Assembly: GCA_977017575.1 (NCBI GenBank)
Contig: CDRNVI010000088.1
Coordinates: 1 to 64,000, forward strand
Origin: Paramoeba atlantica
Taxonomy: Eukaryota; Discosea
Reading direction: 5' to 3'
Length of the DNA stretch: 64,000 nt
Position 1 is the first letter of the stretch. Each line of letters starts with the position of its first letter. Of the stretch, positions 49,906 to 59,523 are shown piece by piece. A program made the translations under genes and the position numbers. The notes beneath the pieces are model-generated. The model searched no databases and was not told where the DNA came from. It saw only the letters and a list, made by a program, of their open reading frames with translations.

Positions 49906-50572
49906 ATTGACTCTGGAAACACTTTTAAGTAGTCAAACTGTCACAGAATTGACAAAAAAGTTGGAACGTATTGTTGCTTCCGTTCATGAAATGCGAACTG
50001 CGGCTGCACGAGGCACTGTTACTATCATGCAGAAAGACGAAACTTGCTTTTCTAAGCCAAAAAGGGGGGGTAATAACCGACCAGCCCGCATTCGCCAGGG
50101 GGGATCAACCTGGGCAAACCTCCTGACACAGACCTCTCGTTCTCGGAAAGCTGAGCAGATATTTGTAAGCACGCTGGAAGACCGCCGTAGTTCCTCGACT
50201 AATGACCCTGTGTTTTAACTGGACACAAGCGAACGTACCATTGTTCACACGGATGGATGGAGAGGCAGCAATGCCTTGGGCAACAGACTCAACCATGGAA
50301 CAGTAAACCATCGCCGTCACTGGGTTGATCCTGTCACCGGGGTGCACACTCAGACTGCTGAGCGCATGAACGGAATGTTGAAAAAAGAAGTCCGCATGCG
50401 GGGCAACGGCACACTTGGTAGTGGAGTAGAAGCGCGAGACAATAGGCTGAAGTTCGCCGGAGAAGTTGTAAACGGTAAGCTGAAAAGAGGAGAACATGAC
50501 GGTCATGCCCTCCGTCGCCTGTTTCAAGACGTGAAGTGGTATTGCGAGAACGTGGAAATCGTTCTAGAATAA
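49906..50572 (+). mobile_element. Merlin (IS1595/ISXO2-like) transposase remnant
   Basis: On the plus strand the translation gives TVTIMQKDETCFSKPKR (first Asp region), then after a stop at 50216-50218 IVHTDGWRGSNALGNRLNHG (second Asp), NHRRHWVDPVTGVHTQTAER (His/Glu region) and MNGMLKKEV. The order and spacing match the ISXO2-type DDE domain of Merlin elements. The N-terminal zinc region is absent and the frame has one stop, so this is a decayed copy. It lies directly against the Tc1 remnant, suggesting one inserted into the other. Confidence 0.75.
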
Positions 50573-51073
50573 GTTTAAGCTAGCGTTTAAGATAACTCGA
50601 AGAGAAGATTAAGATGCTATAAATTTTATAAAAGTCGATATGACCAGTCAATATGAGATTTTTCTGAAAGTGTGAAATAATGCTTGACTTTGACCATGAT
50701 TTCAAGATTATTATTGAATTCCACTACACTATAATGAGTTCCTTATTGAGGGAGACACTACTCCCTCGCTACCCTATTTGGTTCGAAATTTGACCCGACA
50801 AAAAAATATGTGGAAAAAGGCATACTATAAAAAGGTCATATTCTGAGGTCGGTTCTCCAAATAACTTTGGAATTAACGTTTCCAATTAAAGCAGCTCTAA
50901 AACACCGACCTCTAAAACTACTGAAAACAACTCATATTCCACAGGAGGGCCTCGCGAGAGCTCTCAAATGCGCTATTGTTTTCATAAATTGGCCAAGAGA
51001 AACTTTAGACCCCCCTGGTTTAGCTGATGGCGTTGTAGTACACATCTCTACGCACTAAACAATCTGTATTTTT
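50573..51073. other. Intergenic with transposon-end sequence
   Basis: AT-rich. Bases 50953-51015 match 35788-35850 (GCGAGAGCTCTC...AAATTGG...CCCCCC) and so look like another Tc1-like sub-end. A small palindrome GAGGGAG/CTCCCTC lies at about 50748-50770. No gene is seen. Confidence 0.45.
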
Positions 51074-51883
51074 CTATTCTTCTGTAATTTGAGTGCGTAG
51101 AATTCGAAATTTATAAACATTCCGTGAATATGACAAACGAAAGAGGCCTACGGATGTACTGCGTAGGTTAGAAGGTATTCGATCTAGGCGGCAAACACCT
51201 TTCAAATTCCTATTGCCGGATAGGTGAAGCGTGTTGAGACTGGGCGGGAGGTTGTCTAAGTTGACGGTACCTTCAAAGTTATTTTCAGAGACTCGCAAGT
51301 CTTCGATTCTTAGAGGGAGCTCAGATAAGTTCAAACTTCCTGTAAAATGATTGGACGACAATAGTAGCGCCACTAATTGTTGAGGTAGATTACAAAAATC
51401 CAAGGCCCCACTAAAATTGTTCTCATGCAAATAAAAGTGCTTGATTGGGACAGGCAGGTCTGACAAATTCAATTTCCCGTCAAGCAGGTTTACTTCAGCG
51501 AAAAACGCTTTTAAATTCCGCGGTAATTCCCCCAATTCAACGGTTCCTGTTAGCTTGTTCGAGTACAGTGATAAAAAGGCAAGCGACGCGGGTAACTGTC
51601 TCCAGTGTAGGGGACCACGAAGTTTAGGCCCCACAGCGGTCGATGACCATTCGACGCGCGTCACAACGTCGTCTTGTGTACATTCTACTCGATACCATTT
51701 GCACGCAGGAGTGTTTACGTTCCAACTGCGGTGAGGATTCTCTATGGCACTGATGAATTCTGCCATTGTGTATTCTTGTGGAAGCGATGGTCGTGCTTTT
51801 CCCAAACGCGTTGAGGTCTTCCTAGAGCTAGTGCCTTGAAAAACAGTTGTGTCCGCTGCTTTTACCTCAATGTTAAAAATCAT
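51074..51883 (-). CDS. Leucine-rich repeat protein
   Basis: After about 50 N-terminal residues the 269-residue protein has a cap region (WNVNTPACKWYRVECTQ) and then six to seven LRRs of about 22-23 residues with the consensus LP..L..L.L..N.F.G...L..LP, for example LPQQLVALLLSSNHFTGSLN and LPPSLNTLHLSGNRNLKG. Such LRRs form curved protein-interaction surfaces. The cap-plus-LRR layout ('W.G..C....V..I.W') is common in secreted plant and protist LRR proteins, but I see no clear signal peptide. The C-terminus (SRNVYKFRILRTQITEE) leaves the repeats. It starts at the ATG at 51883. Ligand and role are unknown. Confidence 0.85.
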   Translation of the reverse strand: MIFNIEVKAADTTVFQGTSSRKTSTRLGKARPSLPQEYTMAEFISAIENPHRSWNVNTPACKWYRVECTQDDVVTRVEWSSTAVGPKLRGPLHWRQLPASLAFLSLYSNKLTGTVELGELPRNLKAFFAEVNLLDGKLNLSDLPVPIKHFYLHENNFSGALDFCNLPQQLVALLLSSNHFTGSLNLSELPLRIEDLRVSENNFEGTVNLDNLPPSLNTLHLSGNRNLKGVCRLDRIPSNLRSTSVGLFRLSYSRNVYKFRILRTQITEE

Positions 51884-52410
51884 CGACTGAACAAGGATAT
51901 AAAATGGAATAGATTAGATACAAGATACTGTGATATTTAAAAATATTACTTTGAAATGATTCTTAATGTTTCTTCTATTTTCAAAGTCGAAAATTATTTT
52001 AAAGTCGAAAAGTGAACATTTCAACGTACGAAAAGCGTAATTTAGGCTATTAATTAATACACATGATGCATTTGATCAAACTAGTTTGATAATTGCTGCA
52101 AAAAATTAACAAACTGAACAGCCGTTCAAAAGATTTATTATTGAACGGGGGGTCACATCATGACAAAAACAAGCGAAAAAAATAAACTATGCTATCTTGC
52201 TCGAAAGAGATATCTACTAGGCTAGTCCTTCAAACCTCTGACATACTCTAACATACATAATCCTATTTAATAACTTAGAACAACTATATTTCAATAGAAG
52301 AACAATTTAGAGACAATTCGATTTTCCATGTCATGCGAAATAATCTTTAATTATGTTAATTCACTATTGCCCTACAGTTTATCTTATTTCTCAGCAAGAA
52401 TTTGCGTTTA
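51884..52410. other. Intergenic spacer
   Basis: 527 bp of AT-rich sequence between polymerase beta and the LRR gene. Nothing else is recognised. Confidence 0.45.
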
Positions 52411-53463
52411 TTAGTCTCGTTTTTCGGGATCAACATAATCCAGCTCCAATACTTTAAAAATATCTCGCTCCGTTTGAACATTCAGAGGCTGCGGAAGGGG
52501 AACACCATTTTCGTCGAGTTTGTAAATACCGTATTCGTTCAGCTTGATGCCCATGCGCTTGGCATGCAGGCGAGTATCCTCATTAAATCGGGCGCTTCCA
52601 GTAAAATGAAGCAACGCTGCAGGATAAGAACCATGAGAGACCCAACGAATATCTACCCGACGTGCGATGTGCGGCGTTGGAAACGCCTTCAACTTCGATA
52701 CCATCTCCTTCGCCAAGTCGGGCGACAATGACTTCTTGATTTGACTGGGCTTCGGTAAGGTACAATATCCCATGCACTCTTGCTTTCCCTCTACAAGGGT
52801 AGCAATCAAGAAACCACGACGTCGGAGGGATTTTACGCACCTGTTAAACATCTCTACATTGATTTCGGTCTCTTGGTCCCGGAGAGACAGCAGCACGTCG
52901 ATATCACCGCTGGTCGGACATTTGCGTCGGAAACTACCGCAGCATTTGACGATGAGATCTGAACGCACGTCGGCTCGCAGCAAGTGCTTTAGATAGGTTG
53001 AAAGAAATTCGGTTTCGTTGTATGGAATGCGCTGTGTACCTGCTAGATAGTACTTAAGACCCACGAGCTGTTTTTTGGTGAATTTGATCTTACGACATTT
53101 TTCTACATCTTTAATGGATTTGCAGTTGTAGTCGAAGGCCAATTTATATGCTTGGAGGAATCCGAATCCATGGACGGACCGGAAGAGTTGCGCTGCCTCC
53201 CACTTCGGATCACTTAAAATTGCTTTCCATTGCGCAAGAGTTCCTGTTCTTAGTATTTCCCGTGTCTTTTCGCGCATGCGGTCGCCAATCCTTGGTATCT
53301 TTTTGACTTCTTCATCTGTGCGAATAGGGAAGTCAAGGGCTTTAATTTGCTTCGCCGCCGTAATATACGCTTTGGTACGAAACTTATCGGAACGTGCGCG
53401 ATGTATGTTGGCCAATTCTAAAAATATTTTGACAAACTTTGCGTTGGCCTCACAGGGCAGCAT
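52411..53463 (-). CDS. DNA polymerase beta (family X)
   Basis: Family X polymerase for short-gap filling in base-excision repair; in kinetoplastids homologues work in the mitochondrion. The 350-residue protein has an 8-kDa-like N-terminus (LANIHRARSDKFRTKAYITAAKQI; IPRIGDRMREKTREIL helix-hairpin-helix) and the polymerase core: KCCGSFRRKCPTSGDIDVLL with catalytic Asp (about 184 and 186), RRVDIRW with the third Asp (about 269), and ALLHFTGSARFN and KLNEYGIY. The lyase Lys is probably in KAYITAAK. I start at the ATG at 53463; the preceding TTG two codons upstream is not needed. No mitochondrial presequence is obvious. Confidence 0.95.
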   Translation of the reverse strand: MLPCEANAKFVKIFLELANIHRARSDKFRTKAYITAAKQIKALDFPIRTDEEVKKIPRIGDRMREKTREILRTGTLAQWKAILSDPKWEAAQLFRSVHGFGFLQAYKLAFDYNCKSIKDVEKCRKIKFTKKQLVGLKYYLAGTQRIPYNETEFLSTYLKHLLRADVRSDLIVKCCGSFRRKCPTSGDIDVLLSLRDQETEINVEMFNRCVKSLRRRGFLIATLVEGKQECMGYCTLPKPSQIKKSLSPDLAKEMVSKLKAFPTPHIARRVDIRWVSHGSYPAALLHFTGSARFNEDTRLHAKRMGIKLNEYGIYKLDENGVPLPQPLNVQTERDIFKVLELDYVDPEKRD

Positions 53464-53851
53464 GATCAAAGTTCACCCGAAAAAGAAAGAATACTACCTA
53501 TTTATTCCTCTAGCCATGTACATAAAAACTTGTATCCAAACAAGTCTAGTGCAATGATAGCAAAAAATAAGGACGCTTTATAAAGGACGCTTTACTAATA
53601 CAAGTAGAACGAGCACAACACATTCTTACTTCATTTATTATCAGTTAGCGCATAAATTCTAAATATACGAGTACCTTTTGGTGCGTGCAATTACACCAAT
53701 AGGTGTATAATGACCAGGAAAAACCTAACGTAAGCTAGTAGGTGTGACTCTGCCACAGCACCTTCCGCGTAAACTATCCAATTCGGGGATTTCTCCAATT
53801 CCGAAATAAGGCTGTACTATGAAAGAAGGAATATAAAGCCCAATTGAAACT
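53464..53851. other. Intergenic spacer
   Basis: 388 bp of AT-rich spacer between V-ATPase C and polymerase beta, with a small GGACGCTTTA direct repeat (53571 and 53584). No gene is recognised. Confidence 0.45.
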
Positions 53852-54991
53852 CTATTTGGCCAAGAAATTTATCATTTTTAGGCTTACATACGGGTATTCA
53901 GTCTGTAGTGCATCATTGTCACCATGCTTTTCATCAAAATTTACTCCCTGAGCCAAGGATTGCATGTGTTTGCGGAGGTCAGCTTCCCTTTTCGAACTCA
54001 CATGCACGAAAAATATGACAAATTCAGGCGGAAGCCCGTACTTCAAAACGCTTTCTACGTAACAACGAGTAATCTTGAGATGTACGTACGCCACGTAACA
54101 CATGGAGAATGTCGTAGTGAGTATCTGTATTAATCTTGCCTTCTTTTCTTCCATTGCACTGTACGATTCTTCACTTGTAGAACACAAACCTTTTGATTCG
54201 ATGGAGGAATTAACATCTCGCACAACCCACTTGCGACCACGACAGACTGTTTTGAATTCGGTAAGAAACTTGCGGAACAAGATTACCGAAAAGAGAGAGT
54301 ACTCGGAGTCCGATACAACGAGTTCGGAGGATCCTGGCAGAACTGAATCGGCAGGTATTAGTGTATCATACTCTTTTCCCCACGTTAAGGCCTCCGAGTT
54401 AGGTAGAACTACGAAAATGGTTGTGAGGTAGTCCGATTCCACCCTGTCATGCCCCTTTTCATAAAATGACGATATAGTGTTATCCAAAGGACGTACGCTC
54501 AGGTTACCAGAAAGCTGCGCATTCTTGGTGTTCCACGCCTTGAGCTGCTCATCGTACGCAGCCAACTGTTGTCGTACGCGCTCGTAGCCCTGCTGTACCT
54601 CAGAGCGTAGCGTCATCAGAAGAGACCCTATAGACTGTCGCGGACAGAAGCGAGATTCATCCCAGCAAAACTGGGTAATATATTCCTTACAGGTCAGGTC
54701 AGAACGAACGCGCACAAGTTCGTGGCGAGAACTACCGGTGATTTCTTCCGCGTGATGTAACAGAGTACGTAGTGTGGCTTCTATCTCACAGTCGACTACG
54801 CCTAACTCATCACTGGCGTCCAGTAGGGTATCCAGAGTACCCACACGAAGCGTCGGCAGGTTTAGCAGGGCGCATTCGTCCTCCTTCGCAAGGTGCAGTT
54901 GATGGAAAATGTGCTCAAATTGCGTAGAACACGGGTTGGATAAGTTGGTGTCGTATGGAAGACTGATCAGATACTCCCTAAATTCTTTCAT
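53852..54991 (-). CDS. V-type ATPase subunit C
   Basis: Subunit C bridges the V1 motor and the peripheral stalks and controls reversible assembly of the proton pump on acidic organelles. The chosen start (ATG at 54991) gives 379 residues, the usual length: MKEFREYLISLPYDTN at the N-terminus, LPTLRVGTLDTLLDASDELG (family hallmark 'VGTLD.L...SD.L'), KEYITQFCWDESRFCP, a long coiled coil (VQQGYERVRQQLAAYDEQLK) and the C-terminal FVIFFVHVSSKREADLRKHM and GLPPEFV blocks. An in-frame ATG 25 codons upstream (55066) adds only a hydrophobic stretch that lies before an AACTTAAAG acceptor-like site. Confidence 0.9.
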   Translation of the reverse strand: MKEFREYLISLPYDTNLSNPCSTQFEHIFHQLHLAKEDECALLNLPTLRVGTLDTLLDASDELGVVDCEIEATLRTLLHHAEEITGSSRHELVRVRSDLTCKEYITQFCWDESRFCPRQSIGSLLMTLRSEVQQGYERVRQQLAAYDEQLKAWNTKNAQLSGNLSVRPLDNTISSFYEKGHDRVESDYLTTIFVVLPNSEALTWGKEYDTLIPADSVLPGSSELVVSDSEYSLFSVILFRKFLTEFKTVCRGRKWVVRDVNSSIESKGLCSTSEESYSAMEEKKARLIQILTTTFSMCYVAYVHLKITRCYVESVLKYGLPPEFVIFFVHVSSKREADLRKHMQSLAQGVNFDEKHGDNDALQTEYPYVSLKMINFLAK

Positions 54992-55328
54992 GTAACACAG
55001 TACTTGGTACTTTAAGTTAGTAATACACCTAACTAATCTACATAAAATGAGGACTAGAAATAACATGGAGTAGTCATGAATAGTGACTTGACTGTCACTT
55101 TACATGCAAGTAATATTTCTCATCGGTTATACTAAGGTCTCATTACTCCACGCTATAGCCTTTTATACTTCTTTGGTCTACATAATTCGCCGTGAGTGCC
55201 ATCTATGAGCACCGTCTTTAAGGTTATAACATAAAAGTCTTGGACTAAATAGAGAATACATATACAATGTGAGCTTCGGAATTTGCTACGCCGGTACCAT
55301 CCATCGTACCGACAATAAAGTTCAGGAC

Positions 55329-57449
55329 TTATCGACGTCCCCACCCTCCTGAAGAAGCTGAAGCGCCGGATTTCCCCCATCCACCGCCCGAAGATGTTCC
55401 GCTCGCGCCCTCAGAAGACTTCCCCCAACCCGCTGATCCACTCGAACTACCGCCTGACGCGGGAGATTTTCCCCATCCCGAGGAGCCTTCGGTGGCACTT
55501 CCTTGCGCTGATTTACCCCATCCGGAGTTTCCACTCGATCCACCTCCTTCACCGGTCTTCCCCCACCCAGCATTTCCGCCTTGAGTGGATTTTCCCCAGC
55601 CCGCAGCGCTTCCATCTCCGTCAGGTTTCCCTCCACCGGCACTGGGACCCCATCCACCGCCACGTCCACCGCCTGAGGACCCCCATCCACCCCCGGGGCC
55701 ACCCTCGGAGGATCCCCAGCCGCCTCTTCCACGGTCCGAGGATCCCCAGCCGCCTCTTCCACGGTCTGAGGAACCCCATCCACCCCCTCTTCCCCCCTCT
55801 TGCGAACCCCATCCACCCCCTCTACCCCCTTCCTGCGAACCCCATCCACCCCCTCTGCCCCCCTCCTGCGAACCCCATCCACCCCCTCTGCCTCCCTCCT
55901 GCGAACCCCATCCACCGCCTCTTCCACGACCACCCGGGGCCCCCCACCCCCCTCCTCTACTTTCCCCCCAGCCTCCCCCTCCTCTACTTTCCCCCCAGCC
56001 TCCCCCTCCCCCTCCTCGAGTGCCCCACCCGCGGCCTCTGCTCTCCCCCCACCCCCCACCCCTCCCTCGTCCCCCCCGCTCCCCGCCCTCCTCCTCTGCC
56101 CCCCCTCGGCGCCGGCCCCCGCGTAGGGTCAGCACCTCCGGGTCGTGGCTGTACTTGCACTTCTCCCCGAACACACACTTCCCGGTCTCCACCATGGACC
56201 GACACGCGGTCTGGGACTTTGTCCGTGCGAGCTCCACGTGAAGGCTCTGCGCCTCCCCCAGCGACATCCCGCAGCACTTGGAGACAATATTCTCCGCGTC
56301 GGACTTGGAGTAGCAATAGGCAAACGCGAAGCCTGTTTTCACTTGGATACGCTCCACTTTGCCGTACTGCTGGAGCACCGCGCGAAGCTCCTCCTCGGTG
56401 TTGTTGAGTAAGCCCCCGATGAAGAGGATGGTGTAATGAATCGGGTGGCCATGGAGTTTTTTTATGTGCGTTTGGACAACGGTGCGGTTCTCGAGTTGCG
56501 CAATGTTGTACACCATGACATCTACTTTGTTTCCAGTTCGAAGATCGGTCATTTTCAATGGGACCCCTTTCATATCAGGTTTTAGTTTGAGAGGGGGAAT
56601 GAATTTGGACATCTGACCCGCTGTTACCCAGTATTTACTATAATTGGGTTGCGTAATAGCCACATCAACCAGGGCTTCTTGACAGTGTTGCGCATATTCT
56701 TTCCCTGTTAGACCACTAAACGCCGTTTTCTTCTTGCGAGTGTGTGCTATTTTTAAACGACGGGCGTCAGTAGTTTGATCGATATGGTAGACAACAGTTT
56801 CGACAGGCGTCAAGCTGTCGTCCTCTTCTTTTTTCATAAATGTCAGTTTTACTGGTTTGCTGTCCTCTTTTAGGGAAATGTCAGATTCATTCTCAATTTG
56901 ATTTTCTGCGAGCCATAGACCGCTCCTATACCGATTTCGGATCTGTTGTACGCGAAGTATCATACAACCAGGAAACGGGTACATCTTATTTGTCTTGGCA
57001 TTGCGGGGTACGAATTTGAATTTTTTATAGAGCGGGGCCAGCTTTCCATGTTTCTCAATAATAGAACTGTCTGTGGTTTGCTCCGCATTGTAGTACTCTT
57101 TAATAGTGGGTTCAACTGGTTCTTCAGAAACTGGTTCTGCTTCTTCGGTACTGTTCTCATCCGAGAATTTGCGCCTCGGTCGCTTTTTTTGTACGAGTTG
57201 AATTGGCGTTTGATTTTCTTTCAAAGCAATATCGTATCCGCCTTGAACAAGAGTTTTTAGCTGATTAGCTGTCAACCAATACGGACTTTCGTACTTTCTT
57301 TGTTCGGCGGCGACTCCGAGCTCCTCCATACACGTTCTATACTTGAAAATATTTCCAGTTATGGGGTTGAGCGCCATATACCATCTCAAAGTTTCCCGAG
57401 GAAAAAAAATACAGCCAAGAGCTGAAGGAGCAACTAGACGACGTAACAT
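55329..57449 (-). CDS. Mitochondrial-type protein with three ArdC/Tc38-like modules, RRM and CCCH finger
   Basis: This 706-residue protein starts at the ATG at 57449 with a basic, Phe/Leu/Arg-rich, presequence-like start (MLRRLVAPSALGCIFFPR). Three modules follow. Module 1 has NPITG, YESPYWLTANQLKTL and YYNAEQT. Module 2 has GLWLAENQIENESD and VVYHIDQTTDAR. Module 3 has YSKYWVTAGQMSKF and VMVYNIAQLENR. The pattern (NP.TG, then Y..P.WLT..Q, then a charged 'E...P' strand and Y.N.EQ) is that of the ArdC N-terminal domain, to which kinetoplastid ssDNA-binding Tc38 proteins are related. Next are an RRM (ILFIGGLLNNTEEEL...GFAFAYCY, about 345-410), a CCCH finger (C-x8-C-x5-C-x3-H) and a GGW-rich tail of about 260 residues. 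It probably binds mitochondrial nucleic acid. Confidence 0.75.
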   Translation of the reverse strand: MLRRLVAPSALGCIFFPRETLRWYMALNPITGNIFKYRTCMEELGVAAEQRKYESPYWLTANQLKTLVQGGYDIALKENQTPIQLVQKKRPRRKFSDENSTEEAEPVSEEPVEPTIKEYYNAEQTTDSSIIEKHGKLAPLYKKFKFVPRNAKTNKMYPFPGCMILRVQQIRNRYRSGLWLAENQIENESDISLKEDSKPVKLTFMKKEEDDSLTPVETVVYHIDQTTDARRLKIAHTRKKKTAFSGLTGKEYAQHCQEALVDVAITQPNYSKYWVTAGQMSKFIPPLKLKPDMKGVPLKMTDLRTGNKVDVMVYNIAQLENRTVVQTHIKKLHGHPIHYTILFIGGLLNNTEEELRAVLQQYGKVERIQVKTGFAFAYCYSKSDAENIVSKCCGMSLGEAQSLHVELARTKSQTACRSMVETGKCVFGEKCKYSHDPEVLTLRGGRRRGGAEEEGGERGGRGRGGGWGESRGRGWGTRGGGGGGWGESRGGGGWGESRGGGWGAPGGRGRGGGWGSQEGGRGGGWGSQEGGRGGGWGSQEGGRGGGWGSQEGGRGGGWGSSDRGRGGWGSSDRGRGGWGSSEGGPGGGWGSSGGGRGGGWGPSAGGGKPDGDGSAAGWGKSTQGGNAGWGKTGEGGGSSGNSGWGKSAQGSATEGSSGWGKSPASGGSSSGSAGWGKSSEGASGTSSGGGWGKSGASASSGGWGRR

Positions 57450-57877
57450 TTCGCGAGACGGGATAAAATTGTAACGTTTTTGACTTTATTACTAATACTT
57501 TACTGATATTAAATACAAATAAATGGTACTTTCTGTCCGACAGGCCCGAGAGGTAATATTTTTAGCTCAAGAGATAATATTGTCACCGTTATAACATTGA
57601 CCGTTTTATATTGATACGGTATTAGAACGGTATTGATAACGGTGTTATTACCGTTATATTTATTGATGTATGTTATTACCGCAATAACAATCTTCTAAAA
57701 CGCGGCACTGCCTCTAAATTCCGTATAAAGAGAGATGTATTTCCTTCTCACTTTTAAAATTTCGAAAACACACATAAAGATCCCCATATCCATGAGGATT
57801 TCGAATCTCCACAGGGTGACATCTGTGATAACCTCATGGAGCGTACGTCAGAAATTTCAGAAAGGCTAGAGTAAGTA
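57450..57877. other. Intergenic spacer
   Basis: AT-rich, with ACGGTAT/ATAACGG and GTTATTACCG motifs in inverted arrangement near 57600-57690. No gene is recognised. Confidence 0.45.
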
Positions 57878-58724
57878 CTCTCCCTCTCATTAATTTTTAT
57901 AAATTATAAATTATAACAAAAAGTGAGTTATAATTATAATTATAAAAATTAATGATCCCGTATAAATGACCGCTATTCCAAAAAAAGGTCGGCGTTAGTA
58001 CGATCTGTAAGATGGTAGTGCCAGGGAAGACCGCGAGTAGGTCCCGACCATGCTTCCCCATGCTTTTTCAGTGAATCGCGTTTTACAAAAATCAGTATCT
58101 TCATCTCAGAAAGAAAATCCCCCCCAAAAAGATTGTCTTTTCCCCTACATGAGCATTTTTTCACGAATCAATCTAATATCTGAAGCTGAGAGGGTTGAAA
58201 CTAGAGATTTACGATCCCGACCGATTCCACCTGTCCTGGTTGAATTTACGTGGAAGAACTCCTGGGATCCGGCAGTGCAGTATGCATTACGACATAGGAT
58301 TGCGACCGAGCAACGAAGACGCTCCTTCGGACAAATTAGGCCCGCAGTCGGCTGGGCGACTTATCCGCTTTTTTCTATTTTTTCGACTTTTTGGCAGGCT
58401 AAGTCAAGGGAGGGGGGGTGACGGTACATCTAAAAACGCATAAAAGAAACATTTCTTTAAGAAAGTAAGTGATATTACATGCCTTCTATGCCTCCAGTAT
58501 AGAAATCAACCATTTACGCTTTACTGTAAGAAATTTCTTCGAAGCGCGTCCATCCACGTTCACAAAATAATCCATCTTAAGTAGAATAACAGAAAATTCT
58601 TTGTTTTAGAAAAAAATTAAGAAATAGCGTTCGATAAATTTCTGATTTATAAAAATTAATGATCCCGCATAAACTAAATTTTTATAACTCGAGATCCATT
58701 TATAAAAATTAATGAGAGAGGGAG
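57878..58724. mobile_element. 847-bp non-autonomous TIR element, sister to the 47-kb unit
   Basis: Ends at 57878-57904 and 58698-58724 are inverted copies (25 of 27 bases) reading CTC(T/C)C(C/T)CTCTCATTAATTTT and continuing TATAAAT. Each is bordered by TA (57876-57877; 58725-58726). Just inside, similar AAAAATTAATGATCCCG blocks lie at about 57938 and 58653, both in the same orientation. The interior includes an open frame (58050-58421) with no recognisable product. The ends match the gene-bearing unit at 47140-48777. Confidence 0.7.
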
Positions 58725-59523
58725 TAGTAGCTTAAGTTTAAACCGAAAAAATACGAACCCTATTCTTTTATAACGGAACTGAGGTGACGCAAAATCCTCC
58801 CAAAAAGAGGGTTTGCGTCAACCGCTTCAAATTCAGATAGTAGTAGAACTACTTTTCGCTTATCATTTTTCATGTTTTATCAAATGTCCCTAGCAGATTC
58901 TCATCATTAGGCATGAAATTTGTTTCATCTTTATTATCGATTGTAATATTACATATTCTGTACCGCCCGTAGATATCTTCCACCACTTTTTGTGAAATAA
59001 TGATTAGATTAAAATTTTAATTAGATTATACTATATTAATTAGATTGTACTATATCGCTCCACATACCTCGCTCCACATGTACCTTTAAAAATGTCCTAC
59101 CGTGCAAGTGGACAACCTGCGATACAAGTTTGCGACCCAGAAGAAGTTGACAACCCGTAATAAAAGTTGGGAAAATGTACGTACTACATTTTAAATGTAG
59201 TAAATTAAAGTACACACGTATTACTCTACGTAATAGCTAGTTTTGTTTAATTAGGTAGTTTAATTAGTTCTTTTTAAATTCTTTGTTTTTTTCCATTATG
59301 GTTCTCTCTCCACCTTCAGCTCAATCCTCAGCAGAGAGTGGCACCCCCCTATTCAACCCCCTTCATTTCTCTCCCCACCTTCAGCTGAATCTTCAGCAGA
59401 GAATGGCAACCCCACCATTCTACCCCCTTCATTGCTCCCCCCCCTGAAAATCCTCCTAATTCACAAACCAGAAAATTGACTTGCTGGGTACGGATATAGG
59501 AGCCCCATCCCCGTATTGGTCTA
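58725..59523. other. Intergenic with 65-bp tandem duplication
   Basis: AT-rich up to 59300, then two copies of a 65-bp repeat (starting at about 59311 and 59376; CACCTTCAGCT(C/G)AATC(C/T)TCA). No gene is seen. Confidence 0.55.

Noticed and set aside
55394-56407. Long plus-strand proline/histidine-rich frames opposite the Tc38-like gene
   Set aside because: Shadow of the Gly-Trp-rich tail on the minus strand; no ATG context or domain.
58050-58421. 123-codon plus-strand frame inside the 847-bp TIR element
   Set aside because: No recognisable domain and not found in the sister unit.
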